The notes: generated from the sequence alone by a model not told the origin. A stretch of 27,719 nt of DNA from an uncultured Lachnospiraceae bacterium (GCA_937915975.1 CALGGL010000362.1:1-27719), one strand, 5' to 3'; counted from the stretch's first letter, positions 1 through 8,188 are shown. Program-made: numbers and translations.

Positions 1-54
1 TCGCTCGGACAGTTCGGTTTCTGAGCAAATATATGCGATGCTTCATTGCTGATT

Positions 55-85
55 TTGCACAAATCGGACAAAATGCTGTTATAAC
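55..85 (+). promoter_or_regulatory. Possible extended -10 promoter
   Basis: TTGCAC at 55-60 is followed after 19 bp by TATAAC at 80-85, and the bases TGT directly before it make an extended -10 (TGnTATAAC). It lies about 100 bp before the first gene. The long spacer makes the -35 assignment weak; the -10 is the better part. The rest of positions 1-187 holds no gene I can support: two short + frames run in from the edge and stop at 52 and 95, but neither is recognisable. Confidence 0.3.
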
Positions 86-187
86 CCGTTATTAATCATA
101 ATTTCGTATCATATCAGATAATAATAAGTGTGTCAGAAGGAATTATCCCCCTGACATATTATATGTAGGATTTTTGTAGGATTTTGT

Positions 188-901
188 ATGAAGACTTTTA
201 AAAAGATTGTTAAGATATTTGCTATTGGTATCGGTGCGGTTGTGCTTGTGGTGATTGTTTTTACCGTGGGTATTAATGCATTTGTGAGACTTAGCACGAA
301 GAATAGAATAATAGATGCGGATGAGGCGGCAGACCTTACTGATGTGGATTGTATTATCGTGCTGGGTGCTTCGGTTAAGCATGGCGATACGCCGAGTCTT
401 ATGCTTAGTGACAGGCTCGATAGGGCGATTGAGTTATATAAGGCGGGTGTGGCACCTAAGATTATTATGAGCGGAGACCATGGCAGTAAGTATTATAATG
501 AGGTTCAGGTTATGAAGGATTATGCCATAGCAAGAGGTGTTCCTTCGGAGGATATATTTATGGACCATGCCGGATTTTCCACCTATGATACCATGTATCG
601 GGCAAAGGAGATTTTCGGTGCCGGGAAGGTTGTTATAGTAACACAGAGATATCATCTGTACCGCTCGGTTTATGTTGCAAAAAAACTTGGTATGGATGCA
701 TACGGTGTGGCAGCAAAGGATGCCAGATACCACGGACAGACCAAGAGGGATTTCAGAGAGATAGTCGCGGTTGACAAGGATTTTATCTGGTCAATCTTTA
801 AATTCAAACCCACATTTCTTGGTGATAAGATTCCGCTCGACCAAAGCGGTGATGTGACCAACGATCAGGGTGGGGATATTATTAAGGATGGCGACCAATA
901 G
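188..901 (+). CDS. ElyC/SanA/YdcF-family (DUF218) membrane protein
   Basis: A 237-residue protein of the DUF218 family, which includes E. coli SanA, ElyC and YdcF, proteins linked to envelope integrity and vancomycin exclusion. One hydrophobic segment at about residues 8-30 would anchor it in the membrane with the domain outside. The domain follows: VLGA at 58-61, the SGD motif at 95-97, the conserved acidic block MDHAGFSTYDT at 125-135, and VTQRYHLYR at 151-159, all placed as in the family. The C-terminal tail (about 215-237) is Asp/Gly-rich and probably disordered. The Shine-Dalgarno sequence is poor (TAGGAT), but the start gives a normal signal anchor. It is apparently a single-gene unit. 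The exact substrate of the family is not settled, so I give no gene symbol. Confidence 0.85.
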   Translation: MKTFKKIVKIFAIGIGAVVLVVIVFTVGINAFVRLSTKNRIIDADEAADLTDVDCIIVLGASVKHGDTPSLMLSDRLDRAIELYKAGVAPKIIMSGDHGSKYYNEVQVMKDYAIARGVPSEDIFMDHAGFSTYDTMYRAKEIFGAGKVVIVTQRYHLYRSVYVAKKLGMDAYGVAAKDARYHGQTKRDFREIVAVDKDFIWSIFKFKPTFLGDKIPLDQSGDVTNDQGGDIIKDGDQ

Positions 902-1007
902 AGCAATTATATATGGCAGTTATTACCGACAGGTTTGGAAAACGGTTATGATAAAAACAGCACAGGCTGCTGATTTATATACAAGATAGAATATGGAGGT
1001 TTTTTTG

Positions 1008-1721
1008 ATGGAAATGTTATCACTTGCAAAAGAGTTAAAGGAGAACGCTTACCCGGGAAGAGGTATTGTAATCGGAGTTTCCGAGGACGGTACCAAGGCA
1101 GTAACCGCTTACTTCATAATGGGAAGAAGCTCTAACAGCAGAAACAGAATATTTGTGGAAGAAGGAGAGGGCATACGTACCGAAGCCTTTGATCCTTCCA
1201 AGCTTGAGGATCCAAGCCTCATAATATACGCACCTGTAAGAGTGCTTGGCAATAAGACCATAGTTACAAACGGTGACCAGACGGACACTATCTATGACGG
1301 TATGGACAGACAAAATACCTTTGAGCAGTCACTCCGTTCACGTGAGTTCGAGCCGGACGGTCCGAATTACACTCCGAGAATATCGGGAATAATGCATATC
1401 GAAAACGGACGTTACAACTATGCCATGTCAATTTTAAAGAGCAATAACGGAAATCCTGATGCGTGCAACAGATATACCTTTGCATACGAAAATCCGGTAG
1501 CGGGCGAGGGACATTTCATCCATACATATATGCACGACGGCAATCCGCTCCCAAGCTTCGAGGGCGAACCGAAGTGGGTCAAAATATCAGGCGATATCGA
1601 CACCTTCACAGATGAGGTCTGGACAAGCTTAAACGAAGACAACAAAGTATCTTTATTCGTAAGATACATCGATATCGCAACCGGTAAATACGAAACCAGA
1701 ATAGTAAATAAGAATAAGTAA
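1008..1721 (+). CDS. IMP cyclohydrolase, PurO-like
   Basis: This would be the last enzyme of de novo purine synthesis, closing FAICAR to IMP in the cytoplasm. At 237 residues it resembles the stand-alone IMP cyclohydrolase family (PF07826, PurO-like) and not the N-terminal domain of bifunctional PurH. The N-terminal part reads YPGRGIVIGVSEDG and then YFIMGRSSNSRNR (about residues 35-47), a typical block for this family. I prefer the ATG at 1008 over the upstream ATG at 993, because GGAGG at 995-999 overlaps the upstream codon and lies 8 bp before 1008. The next gene encodes the preceding step, AICAR formyltransferase, so the two split functions are adjacent. A long hairpin separates them. Confidence 0.85.
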   Translation: MEMLSLAKELKENAYPGRGIVIGVSEDGTKAVTAYFIMGRSSNSRNRIFVEEGEGIRTEAFDPSKLEDPSLIIYAPVRVLGNKTIVTNGDQTDTIYDGMDRQNTFEQSLRSREFEPDGPNYTPRISGIMHIENGRYNYAMSILKSNNGNPDACNRYTFAYENPVAGEGHFIHTYMHDGNPLPSFEGEPKWVKISGDIDTFTDEVWTSLNEDNKVSLFVRYIDIATGKYETRIVNKNK

Positions 1722-1754
1722 GAACATTAATTTAACCCGAATTGATAATAAGTA

Positions 1755-1842
1755 TTCTGACTGACTTTATATAAAATGTGCTAAGCATGGCGTTAAGCGA
1801 CAGCGTGCCATGCGAGTACATTTTATATAGAGTCAGTCAGAA
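1755..1842 (+). repeat. Long near-perfect inverted repeat between the two purine genes
   Basis: Arms 1755-1779 and 1818-1842 are 25 bp each and complementary except for one G-U pair. A second inner stem pairs GCATGGC (1785-1791) with GCCATGC (1807-1813), leaving a loop that contains AAGCGACAGC. There is no U-run after the right arm, so it is not a standard Rho-independent terminator. The right arm ends about 10 bp before the AGGAGG of the next gene. It could be an mRNA processing or stabilising hairpin, a bidirectional terminator, or a MITE-like intergenic repeat. Confidence 0.75.
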
Positions 1843-1863
1843 GTAGAAATTAGGAGGAAAGAT

Positions 1864-3042
1864 ATGAGAGAAATCGAATTAAAGTACGGATGCAATCCGA
1901 ATCAGAAGCCATCAAGAATATATATGGAGGACGGAAGCGAGCTCCCTGTTACAGTTTTAAACGGCAAGCCGGGATATATCAATTTCCTTGATGCATTTAA
2001 CGGCTGGCAGTTGGTTAAGGAATTAAAGGCTGCGACTAACCTTCCGGCAGCTACTTCATTTAAGCATGTATCACCTGCAGGTGCTGCAGTAGGACTTCCG
2101 CTTTCGGATACACTTGCAAAGATTTACTGGGTAGATGATTTGGGCGAGCTTTCACCGCTTGCATGCGCATATGCAAGAGCAAGAGGCGCAGACAGAATGT
2201 CTTCCTTCGGTGACTTTATCGCACTTTCTGATGTGTGTGATGTAGATACAGCAAAGCTTATCAAAAGAGAGGTTTCAGACGGTGTAATCGCTCCGGGTTA
2301 TACGGATGAGGCACTTGAGATTTTAAAGGCTAAGAAGAAGGGTAACTACAATATTATTCAGATAGATGAATCATATGTTCCTGCTGCACTTGAGAAGAAG
2401 CAGGTTTACGGAATTACATTTGAACAGGGAAGAAATGAGCTGGATGTAAACGGTGATTTGCTTTCCAATATAGTTACAAAGAATAAGGAAATACCTGATT
2501 GGGCGCTTATCGATATGAAGATTTCACTTATCATTTTAAAGTACACTCAGTCAAACTCCGTTTGTTATGTAAAGAACGGTCAGGCAATCGGTATCGGTGC
2601 CGGACAGCAGTCAAGAATTCATTGTACAAGACTTGCCGGACAGAAGGCTGATAACTGGTTCTTACGTCAGTCACCTCAGGTGCTTGGTTTACAGTTTATC
2701 GACTCACTTGGACGTGCAGACAGAGACAATGCAATCGATGTATATATGGGTGATGAGTACGAGGATGTTCTTCGTGAGGGTGAATGGCAGAAGAGATTCA
2801 AGGTTAAGCCTGAGGTATTTACACGCGAAGATAAGAAGGCATGGCTAGAGAAAAATCAGGACGTTACTCTCGGTTCTGATGCGTTCTTCCCATTTTCAGA
2901 TAATATCGAAAGAGCTAAGAAGAGTGGCGTTAAGTATATCGCTCAGCCGGGCGGTTCGGTTAGAGATGACCTTGTAATCGAGTGTGCCGACAGCTACGAT
3001 ATGGTAATGGCATTTACAGGAATAAGATTATTCCATCACTAA
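1864..3042 (+). CDS. Phosphoribosylaminoimidazolecarboxamide (AICAR) formyltransferase, stand-alone
   Basis: This enzyme transfers a formyl group from 10-formyl-tetrahydrofolate to AICAR, the penultimate purine step. The 392-residue protein corresponds to the C-terminal AICARFT half of PurH (PF01808) without the cyclohydrolase half. The family signature Lys-His is present as FKHVSPAG at residues 66-73, and the conserved block QSNSVCYVKNGQ followed by GIGAGQQSRIHC lies at about 229-255. The C-terminus has the usual FPFSDNIE and PGGSVRDD segments (from about residue 340). TAGGAGG sits 7 bp before the ATG. It pairs logically with the PurO-like gene upstream, which supplies the missing cyclisation. 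I avoid purH as a symbol because only one of its two domains is here. Confidence 0.92.
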   Translation: MREIELKYGCNPNQKPSRIYMEDGSELPVTVLNGKPGYINFLDAFNGWQLVKELKAATNLPAATSFKHVSPAGAAVGLPLSDTLAKIYWVDDLGELSPLACAYARARGADRMSSFGDFIALSDVCDVDTAKLIKREVSDGVIAPGYTDEALEILKAKKKGNYNIIQIDESYVPAALEKKQVYGITFEQGRNELDVNGDLLSNIVTKNKEIPDWALIDMKISLIILKYTQSNSVCYVKNGQAIGIGAGQQSRIHCTRLAGQKADNWFLRQSPQVLGLQFIDSLGRADRDNAIDVYMGDEYEDVLREGEWQKRFKVKPEVFTREDKKAWLEKNQDVTLGSDAFFPFSDNIERAKKSGVKYIAQPGGSVRDDLVIECADSYDMVMAFTGIRLFHH

Positions 3043-3052
3043 GGATGATAAA

Positions 3053-3706
3053 ATGAACCGGAAAAGACTTTTTTTGGAATGGATAAGAATAGTGTTTGGG
3101 CTCCTCGTGTTTGCACTGGGAGTCCATATGACGATATATGCCAATATCGGACTTGCTCCGTGGGATTGTCTGGGGATGGGTATGGCAAAGCATACACCGT
3201 TTAATTATGGAATTTCTATGACGATTATGGCAGTAATTATTCTTTTGATTGATGTTTTGCTTAAAGAAAAGATAGGCTACGGAACAATCATAGATGCGCT
3301 CCTTACGGGTAATTTTGTGCAGATGTATAACAGCCTTAATCCGTTTCCTGAAAATAATAATCTCTGGTTGGGTATTGTTATAATGCTTGTGGGATTTGTA
3401 TTTATGGCGCTCGGAATGTGGATATATATGAGTGCGGAGCAGTGCTGCGGACCGAGGGACGCACTTTTGGTGGGACTCGGAAAGAGGATGTCAAGGATTC
3501 CGATAGGCATAGTTGAGGTAATGCTTTGGGCTGTGGTTTTGCTGGCGGGGTATCTGCTTGGAGGCTCGGTAGGAATCGGAACTCTGATAAGTACATTCGG
3601 AGCGGGACTTGTGATGCAGCTTGTGTATTATCTGATAAAATTCGAACCGAGAGACCTTAAGCATAAGGGAGTTATTGAGGTATCGAAGGTACTGGTGGGA
3701 AAGTAA
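3053..3706 (+). CDS. YczE/YitT-like integral membrane protein
   Basis: A 217-residue polytopic membrane protein resembling the YczE/YyaS family (COG2364). About five hydrophobic stretches are visible: near residues 10-30, 45-65, 100-125, 150-170 and 175-195. The family-like block YANIGLAPWDCLGMGMAK lies at about 28-45, and a second related block, SAEQCCGPRDALLVGLGKR, lies in the middle, suggesting an internal duplication common in these proteins. The function of the family is unknown; some members are suspected transporters or transport regulators. It starts 10 bp after the AICARFT stop with AAGGAT as a ribosome site, so it may be co-transcribed with the purine gene. Confidence 0.8.
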   Translation: MNRKRLFLEWIRIVFGLLVFALGVHMTIYANIGLAPWDCLGMGMAKHTPFNYGISMTIMAVIILLIDVLLKEKIGYGTIIDALLTGNFVQMYNSLNPFPENNNLWLGIVIMLVGFVFMALGMWIYMSAEQCCGPRDALLVGLGKRMSRIPIGIVEVMLWAVVLLAGYLLGGSVGIGTLISTFGAGLVMQLVYYLIKFEPRDLKHKGVIEVSKVLVGK

Positions 3707-3726
3707 AACAGGGAAGAAGGTAAAGT

Positions 3727-3999
3727 ATGAAAAAAACAACCAAAACAAAACTGATAGCGGCAGCATTGACCAGTGGAGTATTTCTGGCGGGATTTACAAG
3801 CTGCAGGTCGCATAAAGATGATAACACGACGGCTGCGCCGACCACAACCGAGGACATCGAGATAACGGAGCCGGCGACGGTGTATGGTCCGCCGACAGAC
3901 TTTGATGATACAACTACGGAGGAGACAACTACCGAGAAGTATAATCCGGAGGATGAAGTACCGGAGGACGTGTACGGACCGCCGGAGGATTTTGAGTAG
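3727..3999 (+). CDS. Small lipoprotein with paired VYGPP motifs, probable radical SAM partner
   Basis: A 90-residue secreted protein. It has a basic N-terminus, a hydrophobic stretch (about 8-22) and a plausible lipoprotein cysteine at C26 (FTSC, a slightly non-canonical lipobox). The mature part is low-complexity Thr/Glu/Asp with two copies of one motif, VYGPPTDF at 52-59 and VYGPPEDF at 82-89, the latter at the very C-terminus. A weaker echo, KYNPEDE, lies at 71-77. Directly downstream (51 bp) is a radical SAM/SPASM enzyme. Short lipoproteins beside a dedicated radical SAM enzyme are a known arrangement (rSAM/lipoprotein systems), so the YGPP motifs are candidate modification sites. That last step is inference. 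Confidence 0.75.
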   Translation: MKKTTKTKLIAAALTSGVFLAGFTSCRSHKDDNTTAAPTTTEDIEITEPATVYGPPTDFDDTTTEETTTEKYNPEDEVPEDVYGPPEDFE

Positions 4000-4050
4000 T
4001 GAGATCTGTCGGGCGATAATTACGCCTAAGGATTATATGGGGTAATTTGC

Positions 4051-5124
4051 ATGTTAAATATTGATACAAAATATAAACACATGGAGCAGCTTGCTGAGTA
4101 TAGGGAAGGACTCAAGAAAAAGCCGTTACTCAAGAATCTGTTTCTGGAGCTTACACTTCGGTGTAATGAGCGTTGCCTTCATTGCGGAAGCTCCTGCGGA
4201 GATGTAAAAAGCGAAGAATTAACTTTAGAGCAGTACAAAGCATTTTGGGATGAGGTAAAGGAAGACTTCGGTACCAAGGGATATATGTTCTGTATAACCG
4301 GTGGAGAACCGCTTCTTCGAAAAGACTTTTTTGAGATTATGAGCTATGCTCATATGCTTGGATTTAAGTGGGGAATGACCAGTAACGGTACATTGATTAC
4401 GCCTGAAATCGCTCGTAAGCTATACGAGGTCGGTATGAGTACCATATCCGTCAGCATAGACGGTTTGGAGGAAACTCATGATGCTTTCAGGCAGACTCCG
4501 GGCGGCTACAGGAAGGCCATGGAGGGTATCCAAAATCTTATAAATGTCGGCAAGTTCAAAGCCATTCAGGTTACGACCGTGGTTACCCATCAGAATATAG
4601 GCGAGTTGGATGCACTTTACGAAATATTTGACAAGATGGATATCGATTCCTGGAGAGTAATAAATATCGAGCCTATGGGAAGGGCGAAGCTTCATCCGGA
4701 GCTTATCTTAACCAAGGAGGATTATCGGTATCTGATGGAGTTTATCAGAAATAAGAGGATGGCAGGTGAGCCTGTGGAATACGGCTGCAGTCACTATCTG
4801 GGCGCCGAGTACGAGCATGAGATACGGGATTGGTACTTCATATGCTCGGCAGGTCTTTACGTCGCAAGCATAACCGCAAACGGAGACATAATAGCGTGCC
4901 TTGATATCGAGAGAAGACCGGAGCTCGTGCAGGGAAATATATTAAAGGACAGATTTAAGGATGTCTGGGAAAATGAATTCAAAGAATTCAGAATCGACCT
5001 AAGCGACAAATGCACCAAATGTCAGGACTGCGGTGAAAAGGACAGATGCCACGGAGATTCCTACCATAGCTGGGACTTCGTTAGGAACGAACCGATACTT
5101 TGTTTTAGAGATATATTGTTTTAA
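4051..5124 (+). CDS. Radical SAM/SPASM-domain enzyme
   Basis: A 357-residue cytoplasmic iron-sulfur enzyme. The radical SAM cluster motif CNERCLHC spans C38, C42 and C45, and the SAM-binding GGEP motif is at 84-87. The C-terminal third carries a SPASM-type set of cysteines (C246, C265, C283, C321, C324, C327, C333, C351), expected to hold auxiliary 4Fe-4S clusters. SPASM enzymes typically modify ribosomally made peptides or proteins. The neighbouring VYGPP lipoprotein is the obvious candidate substrate, and the pair looks like an operon. No peptidase or exporter gene is adjacent, which fits a secreted lipoprotein target better than a classic RiPP. The chemistry cannot be told from sequence alone. 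Confidence 0.9.
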   Translation: MLNIDTKYKHMEQLAEYREGLKKKPLLKNLFLELTLRCNERCLHCGSSCGDVKSEELTLEQYKAFWDEVKEDFGTKGYMFCITGGEPLLRKDFFEIMSYAHMLGFKWGMTSNGTLITPEIARKLYEVGMSTISVSIDGLEETHDAFRQTPGGYRKAMEGIQNLINVGKFKAIQVTTVVTHQNIGELDALYEIFDKMDIDSWRVINIEPMGRAKLHPELILTKEDYRYLMEFIRNKRMAGEPVEYGCSHYLGAEYEHEIRDWYFICSAGLYVASITANGDIIACLDIERRPELVQGNILKDRFKDVWENEFKEFRIDLSDKCTKCQDCGEKDRCHGDSYHSWDFVRNEPILCFRDILF

Positions 5125-5127
5125 AAA

Positions 5128-5210
5128 GAATTTTTGACAAAAAAGAGAGTTTTTTGATGGGATTTTTGACAAAAAAGAGATTTTTTTGATGGAATTTTTG
5201 ACAAAAAGTT
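5128..5210. repeat. 32-bp tandem repeat, about 2.6 copies
   Basis: The unit starts GAATTTTTGACAAAAAAGAG and ends TTTTTTGATG. Copies begin at 5128, 5160 and 5192 (the third is cut after GACAAAAAG). The first two differ at only a few positions. It begins 3 bp after the radical SAM stop codon and ends where the truncated DUF4143 frame opens, so it marks a rearrangement junction. Confidence 0.85.
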
Positions 5211-5212
5211 AA

Positions 5213-5647
5213 AAAATTAAATTGTATCTTTCTGATGTTGGAATGCTAACATCAGTTTATGGAATGAATACTAAAACGAAGATATTAAATAATGATAATA
5301 ATTTAAATGGTGGCGGAATATATGAAAATGCTGTTGCTGAAGAGCTTATAAGTAAGGGCTTTAATGTTTATTATTATAATTCAAAACGGCAGGGAGAGTT
5401 GGATTTTGTTATAGAATATAACGGCAAATTAGCACCTATTGAAGTTAAGAGCGGTAAGGATTATACAAAACATTCAGCACTAAATAATTGTTTGAATAAT
5501 AAAGAATATGGTGTTGATGAGGGATTTGTATTTGCAAATTGTAATGTATCAAAAGAGGGAAAGATTAGTTATTTACCTATATATATGGCATCATTCATGG
5601 ATAGTAAAAAGGACAAGGATTACTTCGCACATAGGATAGTGTTTTAA
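5213..5647 (+). pseudogene. Truncated DUF4143 ATPase (C-terminal fragment)
   Basis: An open frame of about 144 codons matching only the C-terminal third of the ATP-binding DUF4143 family (normally about 400-450 residues). It opens with KIKLYLSDVGML, an internal family motif (usually FKLYLSDVGLL), and continues through a PD-(D/E)XK-like core: GELDFVIEYNGKLAPIEVKSG, with D and E-x-K in the expected places. The N-terminal AAA ATPase part is missing. The frame is closed by a TAA at 5210-5212 right after the 32-bp tandem repeats, and there is no ribosome site; the only early start would be TTG at 5222. Base composition is clearly more AT-rich than the neighbours. I read it as a decayed gene remnant, although translation of the stub is not excluded. 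Confidence 0.8.
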
Positions 5648-5660
5648 TACTATTTATTCT

Positions 5661-5689
5661 TTGACAATATAGCTTTAATGGAGTATAAT
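5661..5689 (+). promoter_or_regulatory. Consensus sigma-A promoter for greA
   Basis: TTGACA at 5661-5666 and TATAAT at 5684-5689 are separated by exactly 17 bp, a perfect match to the housekeeping consensus. It lies about 95 bp before the greA start, leaving an untranslated leader of roughly 90 nt. Confidence 0.85.
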
Positions 5690-5783
5690 TGTTGCATTGA
5701 ATTTTTGTGAATAATATGATGAATGATATGACAAATGATACGAATCTAAATTCATTCATCGATATGTAGAAAGGGATTTTGAT

Positions 5784-6263
5784 ATGGCAGAGAAGAAAAA
5801 TATTCTTAGTTATGAAGGTCTTAAAGAGTTAGAGGATGAGTTACAGGAGTTAAAGGTCAATAAAAGACAGGAGGTTGCTCAGAAGTTAAAGGAAGCAAGA
5901 GCACAGGGTGACTTATCTGAAAATGCTGAGTATGATGCTGCTAAGGATGAACAGCGTGATATCGAGGCAAGAATTGAAGAAATAGAAAAAATCCTTAAAA
6001 ATGCTGAGGTATTTGATGAGGAAGAGTCAGAGGCAGGAACTGTAAACTTCGGTTCAAAGGTTGTGCTTCATGATATCGATATGGACGAGGTTGTTGAGTA
6101 CAAGATAGTAGGTTCAACCGAGGCAAACTTCCTTAAGGGTAAAATCTCAAATGAATCACCTCTCGGTGCAGCAATTATGAGAAAGAAAATCGGTGATATA
6201 GTTACCATCGAAGCTCCGGACGGAGAGTTCCAGTACAAGATACTTGATATAAGGAAGAAGTAA
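5784..6263 (+). CDS. greA: Transcription elongation factor GreA
   Basis: At 159 residues this is normal length for GreA, which enters the RNA polymerase secondary channel and stimulates cleavage of backtracked transcripts. The N-terminal coiled coil (about 8-75) carries the acidic tip GDLSENAEYD at 42-51, whose Asp and Glu position the catalytic magnesium. The C-terminal FKBP-like domain (about 80-159) includes VNFGSKVVLHD and the SPLGAAIMRKKIGD block. GAAAGGG precedes the ATG. It is driven by its own consensus promoter and is followed by lysS, a gene order seen in many Firmicutes. Confidence 0.97.
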   Translation: MAEKKNILSYEGLKELEDELQELKVNKRQEVAQKLKEARAQGDLSENAEYDAAKDEQRDIEARIEEIEKILKNAEVFDEEESEAGTVNFGSKVVLHDIDMDEVVEYKIVGSTEANFLKGKISNESPLGAAIMRKKIGDIVTIEAPDGEFQYKILDIRKK

Positions 6264-6343
6264 TTGATTATAAAATGTAAGTAGAAACAGCTTGAACTTT
6301 TTTAAGGCTGAGGTTACTTAAGGTAAATGAAGTATGATGATTA

Positions 6344-6376
6344 ATCGGTTCCTTTTTTGACTAAGAAGGAACCGAT
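6344..6376 (+). promoter_or_regulatory. Perfect 11-bp hairpin in the greA-lysS spacer
   Basis: ATCGGTTCCTT (6344-6354) pairs exactly with AAGGAACCGAT (6366-6376) across an 11-nt loop. It stands 34 bp before the lysS ATG. It has no U-run behind it on either strand, so it is more likely an mRNA leader structure than a simple terminator. No T-box motif is evident. Confidence 0.55.
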
Positions 6377-6410
6377 AATAAATTAAAGAAAAAGTTAGGA
6401 AAGAAAAGAT

Positions 6411-8033
6411 ATGGCAGAAAACCAAAATAAGAACAACAACGAACAGCCAAAGGAGCAGGACATAAACCAGCTTCTTAAGGTAAGAAGAGAAAAGCTTGCA
6501 GAGCTTCAGGCAAACGGCAAGGATCCATTTGTAATAACCAAGTATGATGTGACACATCATACTTCCGACTGTGTAGCTTTATATGAGAAATTAGAGAGCG
6601 AGTTACTTGCAGGCAGAACTCCTGTGGACGTAACAGGACTTCCTGAGGAGGAGGCAAGACCTCTTAGAAAGAAGGACTATGAGGAGCGCCGTGCCATCAT
6701 GGATGCTTCACCTATCGAGGTAAGCATAGCAGGCCGTCTTATGAGCAAGCGTATCATGGGAAAGGCTTCATTTTCAAATATACAGGACAAGCTTGGCAAT
6801 ATTCAGATATACGTTGCAAGAGACAATATCGGCGAGGAAAACTACGCAGAATATAAGAAATACGATGTGGGCGATATCGTTGGTATAAAGGGATATGTGT
6901 TCAGAACCATGACCGGTGAGATTTCAATCCATGTAAATGAGGTTACACTTCTTACCAAGTCACTTCAGATACTTCCGGAGAAATATCACGGACTCACCAA
7001 TACTGACATGAGATACAGACAAAGATATACCGACCTTATCATGAATGCGGATGTTAAGGATACATTTATCAAGCGTTCCAAGATAATCGCAGCCATAAGA
7101 AAGTTCCTTGCAGGCAAGGACTTCATGGAGGTTGAAACTCCGATGCTCGTATCAAATGCGGGCGGTGCTGCAGCAAGACCGTTTGAGACACATTTCAACG
7201 CACTCGGCGAGGACCTTAAGCTTCGTATCTCACTGGAGTTATACTTAAAGAGACTTATCGTCGGCGGACTTGAAAGAGTGTACGAGATAGGTCGAGTATT
7301 CAGAAATGAAGGACTTGATACAAGACACAATCCTGAGTTCACACTTATGGAGCTTTATCAGGCATACACCGACTACAACGGGATGATGGATCTGACTGAG
7401 GAAATGTATCGCTACGTGGCACAGGAGGTGCTTGGCACAACCACCATCACCTATCAGGGCGTGGAAATGGATCTCGGCAAGCCGTTTGAGAGAATAACCA
7501 TGATTGACGCTGTTAAGAAGTACGCAGGCGTTGACTGGAATGAGATAAAGACACTTGAGGATGCAAGAAAGATTGCAGACGAAAAGCACGTAGAGTATGA
7601 GGACAGACACAAGAAGGGCGACATACTTAACCTCTTCTTCGAGGAGTATGTAGAGGAGCACCTTATCCAGCCTACATTTGTAATGGATCACCCTATCGAA
7701 ATCTCACCTCTTACCAAGAAGAAGCCTGATAATCCGGAATACGTAGAGCGTTTTGAAATGTTCATGAACGGATGGGAGATGTGTAACGCATACTCAGAGC
7801 TTAACGACCCGATCGACCAGAGAGAGCGTTTCGCCGAGCAGGATAAGCTCGCCGACGCAGGTGACGAGGAAGCAAACCACACCGACGAGGACTTCTTAAA
7901 CGCACTTGAAATCGGTATGCCTCCTACGGGTGGTATCGGTTATGGAATTGATAGGTTGTGTATGTTGTTGACGGATAGTCCGGCGATAAGGGATGTTCTT
8001 CTTTTCCCGACAATGAAAAGTCAAAAGGACTGA
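6411..8033 (+). CDS. lysS: Lysyl-tRNA synthetase, class II
   Basis: This enzyme charges tRNA-Lys with lysine in the cytoplasm. The 540-residue protein has an N-terminal OB-fold anticodon-binding domain (about 85-200, including [22 protein letters not shown]) and a class II catalytic core. Visible landmarks are motif 1 around [11 protein letters not shown] (about 237-247), motif 2 [15 protein letters not shown] (about 297-311), the family-specific [12 protein letters not shown] (about 425), and motif 3 [13 protein letters not shown] (about 507-519). The extreme N-terminus is an Asn/Gln/Lys-rich extension of about 17 residues. The gene is intact. The conjugative element begins shortly after its stop codon, so the 3' end or the region just beyond may be the insertion site. 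Confidence 0.97.
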   Translation: MAENQNKNNNEQPKEQDINQLLKVRREKLAELQANGKDPFVITKYDVTHHTSDCVALYEKLESELLAGRTPVDVTGLPEEEARPLRKKDYEERRAIMDASPIEVSIAGRLMSKRIMGKASFSNIQDKLGNIQIYVARDNIGEENYAEYKKYDVGDIVGIKGYVFRTMTGEISIHVNEVTLLTKSLQILPEKYHGLTNTDMRYRQRYTDLIMNADVKDTFIKRSKIIAAIRKFLAGKDFMEVETPMLVSNAGGAAARPFETHFNALGEDLKLRISLELYLKRLIVGGLERVYEIGRVFRNEGLDTRHNPEFTLMELYQAYTDYNGMMDLTEEMYRYVAQEVLGTTTITYQGVEMDLGKPFERITMIDAVKKYAGVDWNEIKTLEDARKIADEKHVEYEDRHKKGDILNLFFEEYVEEHLIQPTFVMDHPIEISPLTKKKPDNPEYVERFEMFMNGWEMCNAYSELNDPIDQRERFAEQDKLADAGDEEANHTDEDFLNALEIGMPPTGGIGYGIDRLCMLLTDSPAIRDVLLFPTMKSQKD

Positions 8034-8059
8034 AAAGCCAGTATTTAAGCCGGTTTTTT
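8033..8059 (+). terminator. Probable lysS terminator
   Basis: AAAAGCC (8033-8039) can pair with GGTTTTT (8052-8058), with one G-U pair, across a 12-nt loop; the right arm is itself a run of six T. It starts on the last base of the lysS stop codon. The stem is short and weak. Confidence 0.45.
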
Positions 8060-8188
8060 GAGACGAAATTGTAATAAATACGGCAGGAGTAATGCAAAAT
8101 TCCGCATTACGATACCTAATAATTACCAATAATGCTTTTTTCGCATACTAATAAGAATACTTGAATTAAGATTCAAGGAAGTGATTAG
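8060..8188. other. Host-element junction region with small hairpins
   Basis: This stretch between lysS and parB has no gene. It holds small inverted repeats: GTAATGC (8089-8095) with GCATTAC (8104-8110), and CTTGAAT (8160-8166) with ATTCAAG (8171-8177). The left end of the conjugative element should lie here, because lysS is the last housekeeping gene and parB the first element gene. I cannot place the attachment site without the right end. Confidence 0.4.

Noticed and set aside
993..1007. ATG at 993 as start of the IMP cyclohydrolase gene
   Set aside because: The codon overlaps the GGAGG that serves the ATG at 1008, and the extra five residues do not look like part of the protein.
5128..5210. 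Same repeat family as the 23183-23396 array because both have a 32-bp period
   Set aside because: The sequences are unrelated beyond A/T runs and a shared TTTGAC; the equal period appears coincidental.
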